Part shown: positions 17,244 through 26,312 of the stretch, one piece after another | How the letters are laid out: every line of letters starts with the position of its first letter | Numbering within the stretch: the first letter of the stretch is position 1 | NCBI GenBank assembly: GCA_051278165.1 | Contig: JBNMNW010000001.1 | Coordinates: 1-64,000, forward strand | DNA: 64,000 nt | Source: GCA-2684655 sp051278165 | GTDB taxonomy: Bacteria > Planctomycetota > UBA1135 > UBA2386 | Direction: 5' to 3' | The notes under the pieces: model-generated | The model's input: only the letters and a program-made list of their open reading frames with translations | The model's database searches: none | Told to the model about the DNA's origin: nothing | Program-made: the position numbers and the translations under genes

Positions 17244-18227
17244 TCAGCGCCCGTCTTCTCCAGGCGGCATTTCGTCGGCAAAACGTCGCCACGCCGCTGC
17301 TGCACGCGGTCCCCTGGTGCCGGCAATCGCCTGCAGGGCCTTCTGTGCGGCCAATTCGCCGGTCCAGTCCTTAGAAGTTTTACAGGACTCGAGGAAGTCG
17401 ACGAGGGCCGTCGCTGCGATCCGGTCCTTGTATTGAGCGAGCGCTTCGCCGGCCTTGCGACGCACGAACGCGTCCTCGTCCCGGAGCATCTCAATCAGCA
17501 GGTCCCGTGCCGCCGGGCCACCCTTGGCGAGCCCCTTGGCGGCATCGCTACGGATGCGCCAGACCGGCGAACGCGCCAGTTCCTTCAACGCATCGAACGA
17601 CGGACCGACCGCGCCGATCTCGCCGAGCGCGCGCGCCGCGACACGCTGCTGCTGTTGCTCTCCGGTGCTCGCCAGCTTGAGCAGGGCGGGCACCGCGGGG
17701 TCGCCAATACCGGTCAGTAATTCGATGCCGATGGAACGCAGAAACTCCTGCGGCGACAACGCGAGGTCGTTGATCACGACGTCAACCGCCGGCTCACCGA
17801 TCTCGATAATCTGCGCGATCGCACGGCTGTCGGCACGTTGCCCCGGCAGATTCCACTCGACGGGTGTGTTGCGTTGCCTCGTGGCCTCCCGGACGCGATC
17901 GATGCGCACCTTTTCTTCACCAAGCATTTCCGCTTGGCCCATGCGAACGTTGACGATCCTCGACTCCAAATCGCGAATGAACCACTTGGTCGCAACCGGG
18001 TCCTTGAGCAGCTCATCGCGCAGTGCGGGATAGTCCTCGTAGCTCAACACGAACGCCTTGACGACTCGCTTGACGGCGTATCTCTGGTCGTCGTCGAGTT
18101 GACCGGGTGAGTAGCTGTTAGCCGGCGTCCCGCAGGCAGAGACGGTGATCAGCGCGAGGGTCGCGAATCGACGGCAATGACTTCGCAGGGTTGTTGGCGC
18201 TTGGTGCGTGGCGGCGGGGAACGTCAT
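17244..18227 (-). CDS. HEAT-repeat lipoprotein
   Basis: This 327-residue protein has a basic N-terminus, a hydrophobic segment (FATLALITVSAC) and a lipobox-like Cys near residue 32. From about residue 130 it consists of HEAT/PBS-type helical repeats, for example IGEPAVDVVINDL, IGDPAVPALLKLA and DEDAFVRRKAGEALAQYKD. Such repeats are protein-binding scaffolds; no catalytic motif is visible. The start is only 18 bp from the divergent acetyltransferase-like gene, so the promoters must lie inside the coding regions or one start is wrong. Confidence 0.78.
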   Translation of the reverse strand: MTFPAATHQAPTTLRSHCRRFATLALITVSACGTPANSYSPGQLDDDQRYAVKRVVKAFVLSYEDYPALRDELLKDPVATKWFIRDLESRIVNVRMGQAEMLGEEKVRIDRVREATRQRNTPVEWNLPGQRADSRAIAQIIEIGEPAVDVVINDLALSPQEFLRSIGIELLTGIGDPAVPALLKLASTGEQQQQRVAARALGEIGAVGPSFDALKELARSPVWRIRSDAAKGLAKGGPAARDLLIEMLRDEDAFVRRKAGEALAQYKDRIAATALVDFLESCKTSKDWTGELAAQKALQAIAGTRGPRAAAAWRRFADEMPPGEDGR

Positions 18228-18245
18228 CCCCTAACCTCTACCCGG

Positions 18246-19403
18246 ATGACCGCCCCGCGGAAAGACCTGGCGCCTGATGTGGCGATTCGCCCGGTGCGCT
18301 CGTCGCGCCAATTCCTCGATTTGCAGCGAGGGTTCTACCGCGGCGATCCGCTTTACGTACCGCCGATCACCAGCGCCGAGGCGTGGCAGCTGCAACCGAG
18401 CAAGAACCCGTTCTTTGCGCACGCGCAGTTCGAAGCGTTCGCCGCGTATCGCGGCACCGAGTGTGTTGGCCGCATCAGCGCCAGCCGCGACCAGTTGCAC
18501 GACGACTTCCACGGCGACCAGATTGGCTTCTTCGGACACTTCGAAGCCACGGACGAAGCCACCGCACACGCCCTGCTTGGCCACGCGGCCACGTGGTGCC
18601 GGGTGCGTTCGGCAACGGCGTTACGTGGTCCGGTCGACATGTCGACCAACTACCGCTGCGGGCTGTTGATCGATGGCCGAACCGGGCCGCCGGTCATGAT
18701 GATGCCCTACAATCCACCGCACTACGCCGACTGGATTGAGAGCTTCGGACTGCACAAGTGTAAAGACCTGCTCGCGCTGCACGGTACCAGCGAGTCGCTC
18801 GATCGGCCGCGCATGGACAAGCTGACCCAGCGCATCGAAAAGCGCTCCGGCATCAGCCTGCGCCGCGTCGACCTGCGCAAGTTCGCCGACGAGTGCGTCA
18901 TCCTGTGGGATCTCTACCAACGCATCTGGGAACGCAACTGGGGCTTCGTGCCGATGACCGAAGGCGAGTTCCTGGCGCAGGCGAAGGACCTGAAGTTGGT
19001 CTGCCATCCTGCTCTCATGCACATCGCCGAAAAAGACGGTGAGCCAATCGGGTTCGTGCTCGCTCTGCCGGACACCAACGTGGGCGCCAAGGCCTGCAAC
19101 GGCAGACTGCTGCCGTTCGGCTGGTGGCGGTTCTTGCGCGCGATGAAGAAGAAGCATCTGATCCGGGTGCTGACACTCGGCGCCGTTCCGGAATATCGCA
19201 AGACCGGCCTCGACATGCTGCTGATGCATCGGGTCATGAGTGATGGCATCGACGCTGGCTTCAACGCCGTCGAAGCAAGCTGGATCCTCGAAGACAACCA
19301 CGACATGCTTGGCCCCTTGCAAACCCTCGGGTGCACGCCCTACCGGCGGTATCGCATCTACGAACGACCCCTCGCCGAACTCGACGGCGGACCTGCGAAG
19401 TAA
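18246..19403 (+). CDS. GNAT-like acetyltransferase family protein (YghO-like)
   Basis: This 385-residue protein resembles the two-lobed GNAT-like family of E. coli YghO. The N-terminal part has the RQFLDLQRGFYRGDPLYVPP opening typical of that family, and the C-terminal lobe has IGFVLALPDTN and TLGAVPEYRKTGLDMLLMH, similar to the acetyl-CoA loop region. Substrate is unknown. The start at 18246 is chosen because upstream codons overlap the divergent gene. Its stop overlaps the next start as TAATG. Confidence 0.75.
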   Translation: MTAPRKDLAPDVAIRPVRSSRQFLDLQRGFYRGDPLYVPPITSAEAWQLQPSKNPFFAHAQFEAFAAYRGTECVGRISASRDQLHDDFHGDQIGFFGHFEATDEATAHALLGHAATWCRVRSATALRGPVDMSTNYRCGLLIDGRTGPPVMMMPYNPPHYADWIESFGLHKCKDLLALHGTSESLDRPRMDKLTQRIEKRSGISLRRVDLRKFADECVILWDLYQRIWERNWGFVPMTEGEFLAQAKDLKLVCHPALMHIAEKDGEPIGFVLALPDTNVGAKACNGRLLPFGWWRFLRAMKKKHLIRVLTLGAVPEYRKTGLDMLLMHRVMSDGIDAGFNAVEASWILEDNHDMLGPLQTLGCTPYRRYRIYERPLAELDGGPAK

Positions 19404-19612
19404 TGGACATCAATCTGAAAGGTGGCGGCATCCCGTCGATCCCACAAAACCTGCCGATGCTGCTGTTGATCATCGGCGTGCTATTGATCGGCTTCGGTCT
19501 GCTGCTGCTAGGGAACGAGTGGCTACTGCGCTACCTCGTCGCCGGTGTCTTCATCCTGCTTGGCGGGTTGGTGCTGCTGATCGGCGCCCGCGCCAAGCGC
19601 ATGCTCGGGTAG
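19403..19612 (+). CDS. Small two-helix membrane protein
   Basis: This 69-residue protein has two hydrophobic helices (about residues 15-36 and 41-62) with a short loop and a basic C-terminal end (ARAKRML). It is translationally coupled to the acetyltransferase-like gene (TAATG). I recognise no family. Confidence 0.65.
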   Translation: MDINLKGGGIPSIPQNLPMLLLIIGVLLIGFGLLLLGNEWLLRYLVAGVFILLGGLVLLIGARAKRMLG

Positions 19613-19634
19613 TGAGGGCGCCCAGGTAGGTGAT

Positions 19635-19679
19635 CTGGGATATCCGGTGCTGGGACATCCGGTGCCTGAATATCCTGGC
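19635..19679. repeat. 15-bp tandem repeat, three copies, between convergent genes
   Basis: CTGGGATATCCGGTG and CTGGGACATCCGGTG differ at one base and are followed by the diverged CCTGAATATCCTGGC. The array starts 22 bp after the stop of the small membrane protein and lies in the gap before the convergent batD end. Confidence 0.85.
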
Positions 19680-19731
19680 CCACTCAGCGTCAGCCATGCT
19701 CGGTCAGGCCCTGCCCGCGATTCTCTGCCGA

Positions 19732-22194
19732 CTACTTGATGACCGCGACAGCATCCGCAGCGACATAGCCGCTGCGTCCCGACGCGTCGACGAGCACGAA
19801 CTCGCCACCGCTACTGCCGAGCACTTCGAGCAGAGCACCGGGCCGCACTGTCGCGACCGCAGCCATGCCGGCGCGCGGTTCTGCGGTCACCGACAGCTCC
19901 TGCAACGCGACGGCTTGCAGCGTGCGGCTCGGCGCCAACCACAAGACATCGATCGACAAGACCGCTCCGGGCACGAGACAGATCGCCCCCACCCAGCGCC
20001 AGCCGATGCGACGCCAGCCGAACACCAGGAAACCGGCGGCCAACAACATGCACACTAAGCACGCGTAAGTGCGTTCGCTGAGCGTGTAGCGATCGAGTAG
20101 GCGTCGCACCTCGGTTGCGAAGCCACCATCCTGCGCGGGCAATTCCAAACGCGTGCGCACGACGCGAAGATTGGCAAGCAGCTGTTGATCGCGAGGAAGG
20201 GCAATGCGGGCGCTCTCAAAGGCCCACCGGGCGCGCGGCAGATCCCCCATGCGATACAAGCAGTTGCCGCGGGCGCGCAGGAAGAGACGGTTGCCGCCGC
20301 TCTCGTAGGCGCTCGCGAACGCTGCATCGGCCGCCACATAGTCGCCTTGGCGATACGCATCGACCGCCTCGGCTTGCTGGGCAGCAAGGTTGCCAGCTGA
20401 CAGTGCCAAAGCAGGCAATAGCAAGAACGGCAACCAGCCACGCGCCCCGAAACGAGCCGATTCCAGGCGCTGAACAAGGCCGCGCGCGTCGTCCGTGGTC
20501 AAGTTCTGGCCGCCGCCGTAGCGCGCCGTCGTGCCACGCTCGATCGCCGCAGCGACGTCGTTGGCAACCGTTTCGTCGAGGCCACTATCGATCAATCGTG
20601 GTGCCAGCTCCGACGTGATCACGGCAGCTGCCGGCACGTCAAGGCGATCGCCGAGATAGGCCGCGATCGCGTCCATCGCGTCGTCGCCGCGAGCGAGCGC
20701 TGCCTCGAACTGCCGTTTGGCAGCTCGCACACGCTTACCGGTCGTATCCATCGAGGCGCGCTGCTTCGTGCGCAGCAACGACAAGACTGCGAGCATCAAG
20801 GCCCACGGTGCGACAACCACCAACCACCGCAGCCAAGAAGCTGGTGCATCGACCCGTCGCGCCGGCCCATCGAACGACGGCAGATCAAAGATGTCATCGA
20901 TGCCGGGAGTGACCGCCGCAACCGCGGCTTCCGGCAGCGGCATGATCGACTCCGCATTGCTCAGTTCGGCAACGACAATGGCCAACGGCTCGGTGCGAAC
21001 TGCAACGAACTTCGCCACGCCGGGCGTCGTATCGAAGTAGTTCCATTCGATCGACGGAATCTCGGTGACGGCCGTCGACAGCGGCGTCAGGTCGTAGGTC
21101 ACGACGACGCGATCGCCGTCGCGCTGAGCCTCGGCGGCACCGCGCTTATGAAAGCCCTTGAGGTCATCAAGCTCCGGCATGCGCAAGAACTCGAAGTTGC
21201 CCGAGCCCGTTGCCATCAACGTCAGCTTGAACGAGTCGCCAAACTTGACGCGGTCCTTGTCGAGCGACGCCGTGATGTTGAAGCGACCAACCGCACCGAA
21301 GAATGGCGACGGGCGCCCCTCTTCCGGAATCGGCAGGACCTCGAACTCGATCGGCTTGCCGACGATGCCGTATTTATCGACCTGGCTACCACGCACCTGC
21401 CGCCTCGTATGCCGCAGCGCATGGAAGCGCAATTCGGGCGCCGGCAACACCACGCGACCAATCTTGGACGGCAAGAACGCGCGCTCAAACTGGAAGCGTT
21501 GCCAGACCTGCCCGTCACGCCGGAAGTTGCCGACGAACGTCGCCTGCGAGAGTTCCTCGTTGCAGATCACGGCACGTAGGTCGCCGCTCGGCGGCGCCAA
21601 CTCGATCGCTTCGCCGGCAGGGAACTTCGCCAGCCAGTCCGCAACGACCGCGATCACCAGGTAGCGCTTGTTGCCGTAGATTTCCTGCGCGAGCCGCACC
21701 CCTTGCTGCACCGCAAACGTGACCTTGACGCGAATCGGCTCATGCACGTAAACGCGCTTGGGTTCGAGTTCGATCTCAAGCCACGACATCTCCTGGGAGA
21801 CGAGGTCTTGACGCACCTCGAGCCGCATCACCGGAGTGCTCTGCATTCTGGTGCCGGTCCAAATCTGGAACGACGGAATCGTGAACGAGCCAGTGCGCTT
21901 CGGGCGCAATTCGAGGCCGAACGTCACGCTCGTGGTGGTCACCGTACGGCGGCCGTCGCGCACCATCTGCCGCGACGTCGAAGCCGGCGTTTGTCGGATC
22001 TCTAAGCCATCGACCGCTGGCAGTTTGGGGGACTGCGGGTTGGCGTCGACGCCCTTCACCGTGATGCGAACAACCGCGGTGTCGTTGAGCCGGATCGTGC
22101 CAGGCTCTGGCAGGCTAACGGTCAACTGCTCTTGTGCGGGCGCATGCACGACCAGCAAGATCGCAGCAACCAAAACGGCAAAGGCTCGAATCAC
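19732..22194 (-). CDS. batD: BatD-like protein with C-terminal TPR and SH3-like segments
   Basis: This 820-residue protein has a signal peptide (residues 1-20), then a BatD-type region of beta domains (residues ~22-440) and a membrane helix (about 470-490). A helical cytoplasmic-type segment follows, then a second hydrophobic helix near 610 and TPR-like repeats (AVDAYRQGDYVAADAAFASA and onward). Two more helices precede a C-terminal SH3-like beta segment ending SGYVAADAVAVIK. It thus joins BatD with a BatE-like TPR/SH3 part. The GTG start overlaps the batC stop (GTGA). It belongs to the moxR-bat operon, of unknown biochemical role. Confidence 0.82.
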   Translation of the reverse strand: MIRAFAVLVAAILLVVHAPAQEQLTVSLPEPGTIRLNDTAVVRITVKGVDANPQSPKLPAVDGLEIRQTPASTSRQMVRDGRRTVTTTSVTFGLELRPKRTGSFTIPSFQIWTGTRMQSTPVMRLEVRQDLVSQEMSWLEIELEPKRVYVHEPIRVKVTFAVQQGVRLAQEIYGNKRYLVIAVVADWLAKFPAGEAIELAPPSGDLRAVICNEELSQATFVGNFRRDGQVWQRFQFERAFLPSKIGRVVLPAPELRFHALRHTRRQVRGSQVDKYGIVGKPIEFEVLPIPEEGRPSPFFGAVGRFNITASLDKDRVKFGDSFKLTLMATGSGNFEFLRMPELDDLKGFHKRGAAEAQRDGDRVVVTYDLTPLSTAVTEIPSIEWNYFDTTPGVAKFVAVRTEPLAIVVAELSNAESIMPLPEAAVAAVTPGIDDIFDLPSFDGPARRVDAPASWLRWLVVVAPWALMLAVLSLLRTKQRASMDTTGKRVRAAKRQFEAALARGDDAMDAIAAYLGDRLDVPAAAVITSELAPRLIDSGLDETVANDVAAAIERGTTARYGGGQNLTTDDARGLVQRLESARFGARGWLPFLLLPALALSAGNLAAQQAEAVDAYRQGDYVAADAAFASAYESGGNRLFLRARGNCLYRMGDLPRARWAFESARIALPRDQQLLANLRVVRTRLELPAQDGGFATEVRRLLDRYTLSERTYACLVCMLLAAGFLVFGWRRIGWRWVGAICLVPGAVLSIDVLWLAPSRTLQAVALQELSVTAEPRAGMAAVATVRPGALLEVLGSSGGEFVLVDASGRSGYVAADAVAVIK

Positions 22195-23363
22195 CAGTCG
22201 CGCTCCACGGCACGTCGTCGCGAGATGCGGCGAGCTTTCGCCTTCTGCAATTGCTCGTCGAGCTTCTTGACGCGGGCCATCAAGCGCTGCGCCTGCTCCG
22301 GCGTCAGTTCAAGGCCTTCACCGCCTTCACCTGGCGCATCCGAACGCGGCTCACCCGGCTTCGGCTCAGGCGGCTTGGGTGGCTCGCCTGCTGGTGTTTG
22401 GTCCTGCTCTTTACCCGGCTCTGGATCCTCAGGCTTCTGGCCCTTGGTCGGGTCCGACTCCCCATCCTTGCCTTCCTCTGACGACGGCTTGGGCTCGGGG
22501 TCTGCTTGCTTCGGCTGCGGCTCCGGGGACTCCGGCGGGTTCTCGCCTTCACCTTCCTTCGGATCCGACTTTTCGGACGTCTCGCTCTTGTCCTTCTTTT
22601 GGTCGCCCTTCTTTTGGTCGTCGGACTGTTCGCCTTCAGAAGGCTTCTTCTCGTCGCCCTTATCGTCGTCCTTCTTTTGCTGGTCGTCCTTCTTTTGCTC
22701 GTCGCCCTTCTGGTCGTCGGACTTGTTCTTGTCCTTTTCGTCGCCCTTATCGTCAGGCTTCTTGTCGTCCTCGTTCTTATCGCCGTCTTGCTTCTCTTGC
22801 TCTTCCTGCTGCTTCCTCAATTCCTCGATGCGCTTCATCAGCTCATCGATCTTGCGTAGCGTGCGCTCCGTGTTGCGAACGAGTTCAGGTGTCGGCTTGG
22901 CACGCACGCCGCGCACGAAGTGATCCTTCGCCTGGACGGCCTTCTGCAGCGCCTTCTCCAACAGCGGCAACGGCTGCTCAGGCTCATCGCCTGGCTGCGG
23001 CGGTCCCAGCGCGGCTGGCTGTTGCGCAGCCTCGAGGGCCGCGTCCGCCTTAGCCTCAAGGCCCTCGGCTTCGGCGAAGCGGATCGCCCCCAACATGCCG
23101 CGATGCAGCTCATCCTTAGCGTCCCTGGAAAGCGCTGCGTATTTCTCAGCAGCAACTTCAGCAGTCTCGAGATCGCCGGCGCGCCACGAGGCCAGCGCAA
23201 GGTTCCACTGCAGCTCCGCGGACTCCGGTTCGTGCTCGAGGGCCGCGACGAACGCAGCCTGCGCCGCCACAAACTTGCCGTCCTTATAGAGCTGCATGCC
23301 TCGCTCCCGATCGCCACCAGCGAACGCGGACCACAGCACAGTTGATAGCAGCAGGATCTTCAT
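22191..23363 (-). CDS. batC: BatC-like TPR protein with long charged linker
   Basis: This 390-residue protein has a signal peptide (about residues 1-16) and TPR repeats (residues ~18-80, for example GMQLYKDGKFVAAQAAFVAA). A helical segment follows. A ~170-residue linker then consists almost entirely of Lys, Asp, Glu, Gln, Pro and Gly, and a short coiled-coil end contains ARVKKLDEQLQKAK. The composition resembles BatC of Bacteroides-type operons. The ATG at 23363 overlaps the batB stop (ATGA). The linker DNA is itself repetitive. Confidence 0.8.
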   Translation of the reverse strand: MKILLLSTVLWSAFAGGDRERGMQLYKDGKFVAAQAAFVAALEHEPESAELQWNLALASWRAGDLETAEVAAEKYAALSRDAKDELHRGMLGAIRFAEAEGLEAKADAALEAAQQPAALGPPQPGDEPEQPLPLLEKALQKAVQAKDHFVRGVRAKPTPELVRNTERTLRKIDELMKRIEELRKQQEEQEKQDGDKNEDDKKPDDKGDEKDKNKSDDQKGDEQKKDDQQKKDDDKGDEKKPSEGEQSDDQKKGDQKKDKSETSEKSDPKEGEGENPPESPEPQPKQADPEPKPSSEEGKDGESDPTKGQKPEDPEPGKEQDQTPAGEPPKPPEPKPGEPRSDAPGEGGEGLELTPEQAQRLMARVKKLDEQLQKAKARRISRRRAVERDW

Positions 23364-24349
23364 CGTTGTCGTCCTCGCGCAAAGGCGATCTCTAACAGTA
23401 GCAAGATCACGAGCGGCAGCAGCACCCACTGGTAGCGCGCCTGCTTGCCCGATTCCTCACCGGCGTCGTAGGCCCGTTTCTGCATCGGCACGAGCCGCTT
23501 CTGATGCAATTCGACCAACGGCAACACCATGGCTTCGGCCCGAACAAACTCCCCACCAGTCACAATCGCGACCTTGCGAAGGCTCTCAGGGTCCATGCTC
23601 GAGACAACTTCATTGCCTTGGCGGTCACGAAGGAAGTCTTCCTTACCGTTCTTAGTGACGGTGATTTTGCTGCCCATCGCACTGCCATAGCCAATGGTGT
23701 AGACGGTCAGTCCCTGGTCCTTCAACTCGGTGGCAGCCTGCTGGCCGGCGCCAGCGAGGTCTTCGCCATCGGTCATCAGCAGCACGACGGTCGTCGCGGC
23801 ATCCTCGGCATCGGCGATCTCGAGCGCCTTGCGCAGCGCCTTGCTCAAGTCAGTGCCGCCGGTCTTGACGACATTGGTGTCGACTTCCTCGAGCAAGCCG
23901 GCGAACGAATCGACGTCGTGCGTCAACGGAATCCACAAGCGCGCCGAACCGGCGAACACCACCAGACCGACGCGGTCGCCGCCTTCGAGTGACGGCAGCA
24001 CCGACTGGATATCGCCAATGGCGCGAGCGAGGCGCGTTGGCGACATGTCGCTCGCCAACATCGAGCGCGACGTATCGAGGCAGAAGATCATGTCGAGCCC
24101 GCGCCGCTCAACGGACACGGTCTCGTCGCCCCAGCGAGGATCGAGCCAGCAAACAAAGCCAAGCCCGAGCAACATCGACAAACGGAACGACCGCCAGAAC
24201 GGCGTCGCCAACGAGACGTTGGGCTCGGCACCGTAGCGCTGCATCGCGATGCGCGAACGATCGATTACCAACCACAACAATGCCCAGACCACTGGCAACG
24301 CCAACAGCCATGGCCACAGAACCCCGCGGGTAAATTCAATCTCGCTCAC
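23360..24349 (-). CDS. batB: BatB-like VWA-domain membrane protein
   Basis: This 329-residue protein has two N-terminal membrane helices, a VWA domain (about residues 85-280) and a C-terminal helix. The metal-binding MIDAS motif is intact: DTSRS at the first position, TGGTD in the middle, and TDGED. BatB forms complexes with BatA and TPR partners in the periplasm. The GTG start overlaps batA by four bases. Confidence 0.88.
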   Translation of the reverse strand: MSEIEFTRGVLWPWLLALPVVWALLWLVIDRSRIAMQRYGAEPNVSLATPFWRSFRLSMLLGLGFVCWLDPRWGDETVSVERRGLDMIFCLDTSRSMLASDMSPTRLARAIGDIQSVLPSLEGGDRVGLVVFAGSARLWIPLTHDVDSFAGLLEEVDTNVVKTGGTDLSKALRKALEIADAEDAATTVVLLMTDGEDLAGAGQQAATELKDQGLTVYTIGYGSAMGSKITVTKNGKEDFLRDRQGNEVVSSMDPESLRKVAIVTGGEFVRAEAMVLPLVELHQKRLVPMQKRAYDAGEESGKQARYQWVLLPLVILLLLEIAFARGRQR

Positions 24350-25329
24350 GGCACCCTCCGGACAATCAGCGCTTCAAACAAGATCGCCAGCAGCATCAAC
24401 ATCAGGCCAATGCCGAGCGGCCATTCGAAGTGATCCACGGTGCGGTAGCGCGGGTCTTCGCGCTCGGACGTTTCCATCTCGTCGATGCGCTCGTAGACCT
24501 TCTCCAGGTCGGAATCACTGCGCGCCGCGAAGAACAGTCCACCGGTTGTTTCAGCGATCTCCTTCAGCTCATCGAACGACAACTCCTGGAAGCCAAACAC
24601 CGACGGCACGCCGTGGCCAAGGCCAATCGTATGAACGCGCACGCCCTTGTCCTTGGCGAGCTTCGCGGCATCGATCGGATCGATGTCATCGACGTTGTTC
24701 TGGCCATCGCTGAGCAGGATCACAACCTTGGACTTGGCGGTGCTCTTCTCGAGCACCTGCACTGCCTTGGTGAGCGCCGTGCCAATCGCCGTCGCGTCAA
24801 ACTCGCTGCCGCGCGGCTGGGTATCCAAGACGCGGAGAAACGCGGCCAACGCCACTTCATCGAGGGTTGGCGGGCAACGCAGTTCGGCGTAGCGACCGAA
24901 CGCAACCAAGCCGACGCGATCGTGAACGCGGGCGGCAGCGAACTCCATTGCTCGCTCGCGCGCCGCATCCATGCGCCGATAGGAGTCGTCTCCGTCCCGC
25001 ATGTCTCCTTGCAGCATCGACGAACTGGTATCGACGACCAGCACGATGTCGATGCCGTCTTCACGGAGCGGCATCACATCGCGCTGCACCGGCCGCGCCA
25101 ACGCCAACGCCAAGCAGAGCCCGGCGAGCACCTTGACCAGCAGCGGCACCCAAGCAACGCGCTGGCGCAGCGTGCGGGGCAAGCCGACAAACAAACTGGC
25201 CGACGCTGTTGGCAACGCCGCACGACGCGTCGCCGCGCGCCGCCAGCCCGCTAACAAGAACAACGGTGCGGCCAACAAAAACCACGGGTCCAGCAGCGTG
25301 TAACCGCCCAAGTCGAACACTGCGATCAT
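24346..25329 (-). CDS. batA: BatA-like VWA-domain membrane protein
   Basis: This 327-residue protein has N-terminal helices (about 13-28 and 60-80), a VWA domain with an intact MIDAS (DTSSS and a later SDGQNN) and a C-terminal helix (LGIGLMLMLLAILFEALIV). It is a paralogue of the downstream batB. The start overlaps the upstream lipoprotein stop by four bases. Confidence 0.88.
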   Translation of the reverse strand: MIAVFDLGGYTLLDPWFLLAAPLFLLAGWRRAATRRAALPTASASLFVGLPRTLRQRVAWVPLLVKVLAGLCLALALARPVQRDVMPLREDGIDIVLVVDTSSSMLQGDMRDGDDSYRRMDAARERAMEFAAARVHDRVGLVAFGRYAELRCPPTLDEVALAAFLRVLDTQPRGSEFDATAIGTALTKAVQVLEKSTAKSKVVILLSDGQNNVDDIDPIDAAKLAKDKGVRVHTIGLGHGVPSVFGFQELSFDELKEIAETTGGLFFAARSDSDLEKVYERIDEMETSEREDPRYRTVDHFEWPLGIGLMLMLLAILFEALIVRRVP

Positions 25330-26312
25330 GCGTGCCCCTCCGTGCTCGGGGCCGCGACCGGCGCCACGACGGCGCGGTCGGCGCGCGTCGATTCGACGAA
25401 CGACTCCGCCATCTCGTAGGTCATCTGATGATCCGCGTCGGTCGGCACGAGCCTGGCGAACTTGACCAGGTCACACTGCGACAAAAAGCGGCGCAGTTCG
25501 AGGCCGTGATCGCGAACGAGTTGGATCGAGCCATCGAGATCGTGCAAGAATTCTTCGGTCGTACGTTCCGGAGCGTGCAGGCCAAAACGATCCTCTAGGT
25601 AGACGCGCAGGACGTGTGACACGCCCACATAGAACGCGTCGATCTCGGCTGGCGTCGTGCGCGGCGCATCCTTCCAGCGCAGCAGCTGTCGGATCGCTTT
25701 GATGTGGGCGGGCACGGCAACGGTCACCGCTTGCGAGCGGTTCTGCTGGCGCGACCTGCGCCACCACACGATGCCAGCGATCAGCAATACCGCCGCCAGT
25801 GCGATCAGATACCACAGGTAGCCGGCCGGCGTCGGGAACGGGTCGCCCGGCGCTTCAATCTCGGCGCCGTGTTCGGCCGCCAGCGTGGTCGTGACGGTCA
25901 ACACTTGCTCGGGCGTCGTTGCGACCTGAGCCACTTCGCCTGCGGGCACGACCGTCTCGGCGGAGAACGGCGGAATCTTCAAATCGCCCGGGCCGTCGAT
26001 CGGCAGCAGAATGATCGTCGTGCGCTGCCACCAGCCATCGCCGTAGCTGCGTTCTTCGCTGACCTTCGAGTCTTGGGTCACGAACTGCGTGTCGGGGACA
26101 ATCGGCGCGAACGACACCTCGACATCGTTCTGCCGGTAGCGATCGACGGTGACCATGACCGGCTGCAATAAACCGACCTCGGTGCGATCCAAGGTCACGC
26201 GCAGGTCGAGCAACAAGGTCGGCGGCGCCTGCCACGGACAAGGCACGGCAGTGTCGCTGCTGCAAGCAACGAACAACACCAGCACCATGCACAGCAAGCC
26301 ACGCCGCATCAC
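25326..26312 (-). CDS. Membrane lipoprotein of the moxR-bat operon (DUF4381-like)
   Basis: This 328-residue protein starts with a lipoprotein signal (MVLVLFVACSSD, Cys near residue 17). A beta-rich periplasmic domain (~20-160) is followed by one membrane helix (about 168-188) and a cytoplasmic helical domain containing LRVYLEDRFGLHAPERTTEEF. The arrangement matches the DUF4381-type genes found between DUF58 and batA. No enzyme motif is seen. Confidence 0.75.
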   Translation of the reverse strand: MMRRGLLCMVLVLFVACSSDTAVPCPWQAPPTLLLDLRVTLDRTEVGLLQPVMVTVDRYRQNDVEVSFAPIVPDTQFVTQDSKVSEERSYGDGWWQRTTIILLPIDGPGDLKIPPFSAETVVPAGEVAQVATTPEQVLTVTTTLAAEHGAEIEAPGDPFPTPAGYLWYLIALAAVLLIAGIVWWRRSRQQNRSQAVTVAVPAHIKAIRQLLRWKDAPRTTPAEIDAFYVGVSHVLRVYLEDRFGLHAPERTTEEFLHDLDGSIQLVRDHGLELRRFLSQCDLVKFARLVPTDADHQMTYEMAESFVESTRADRAVVAPVAAPSTEGHA

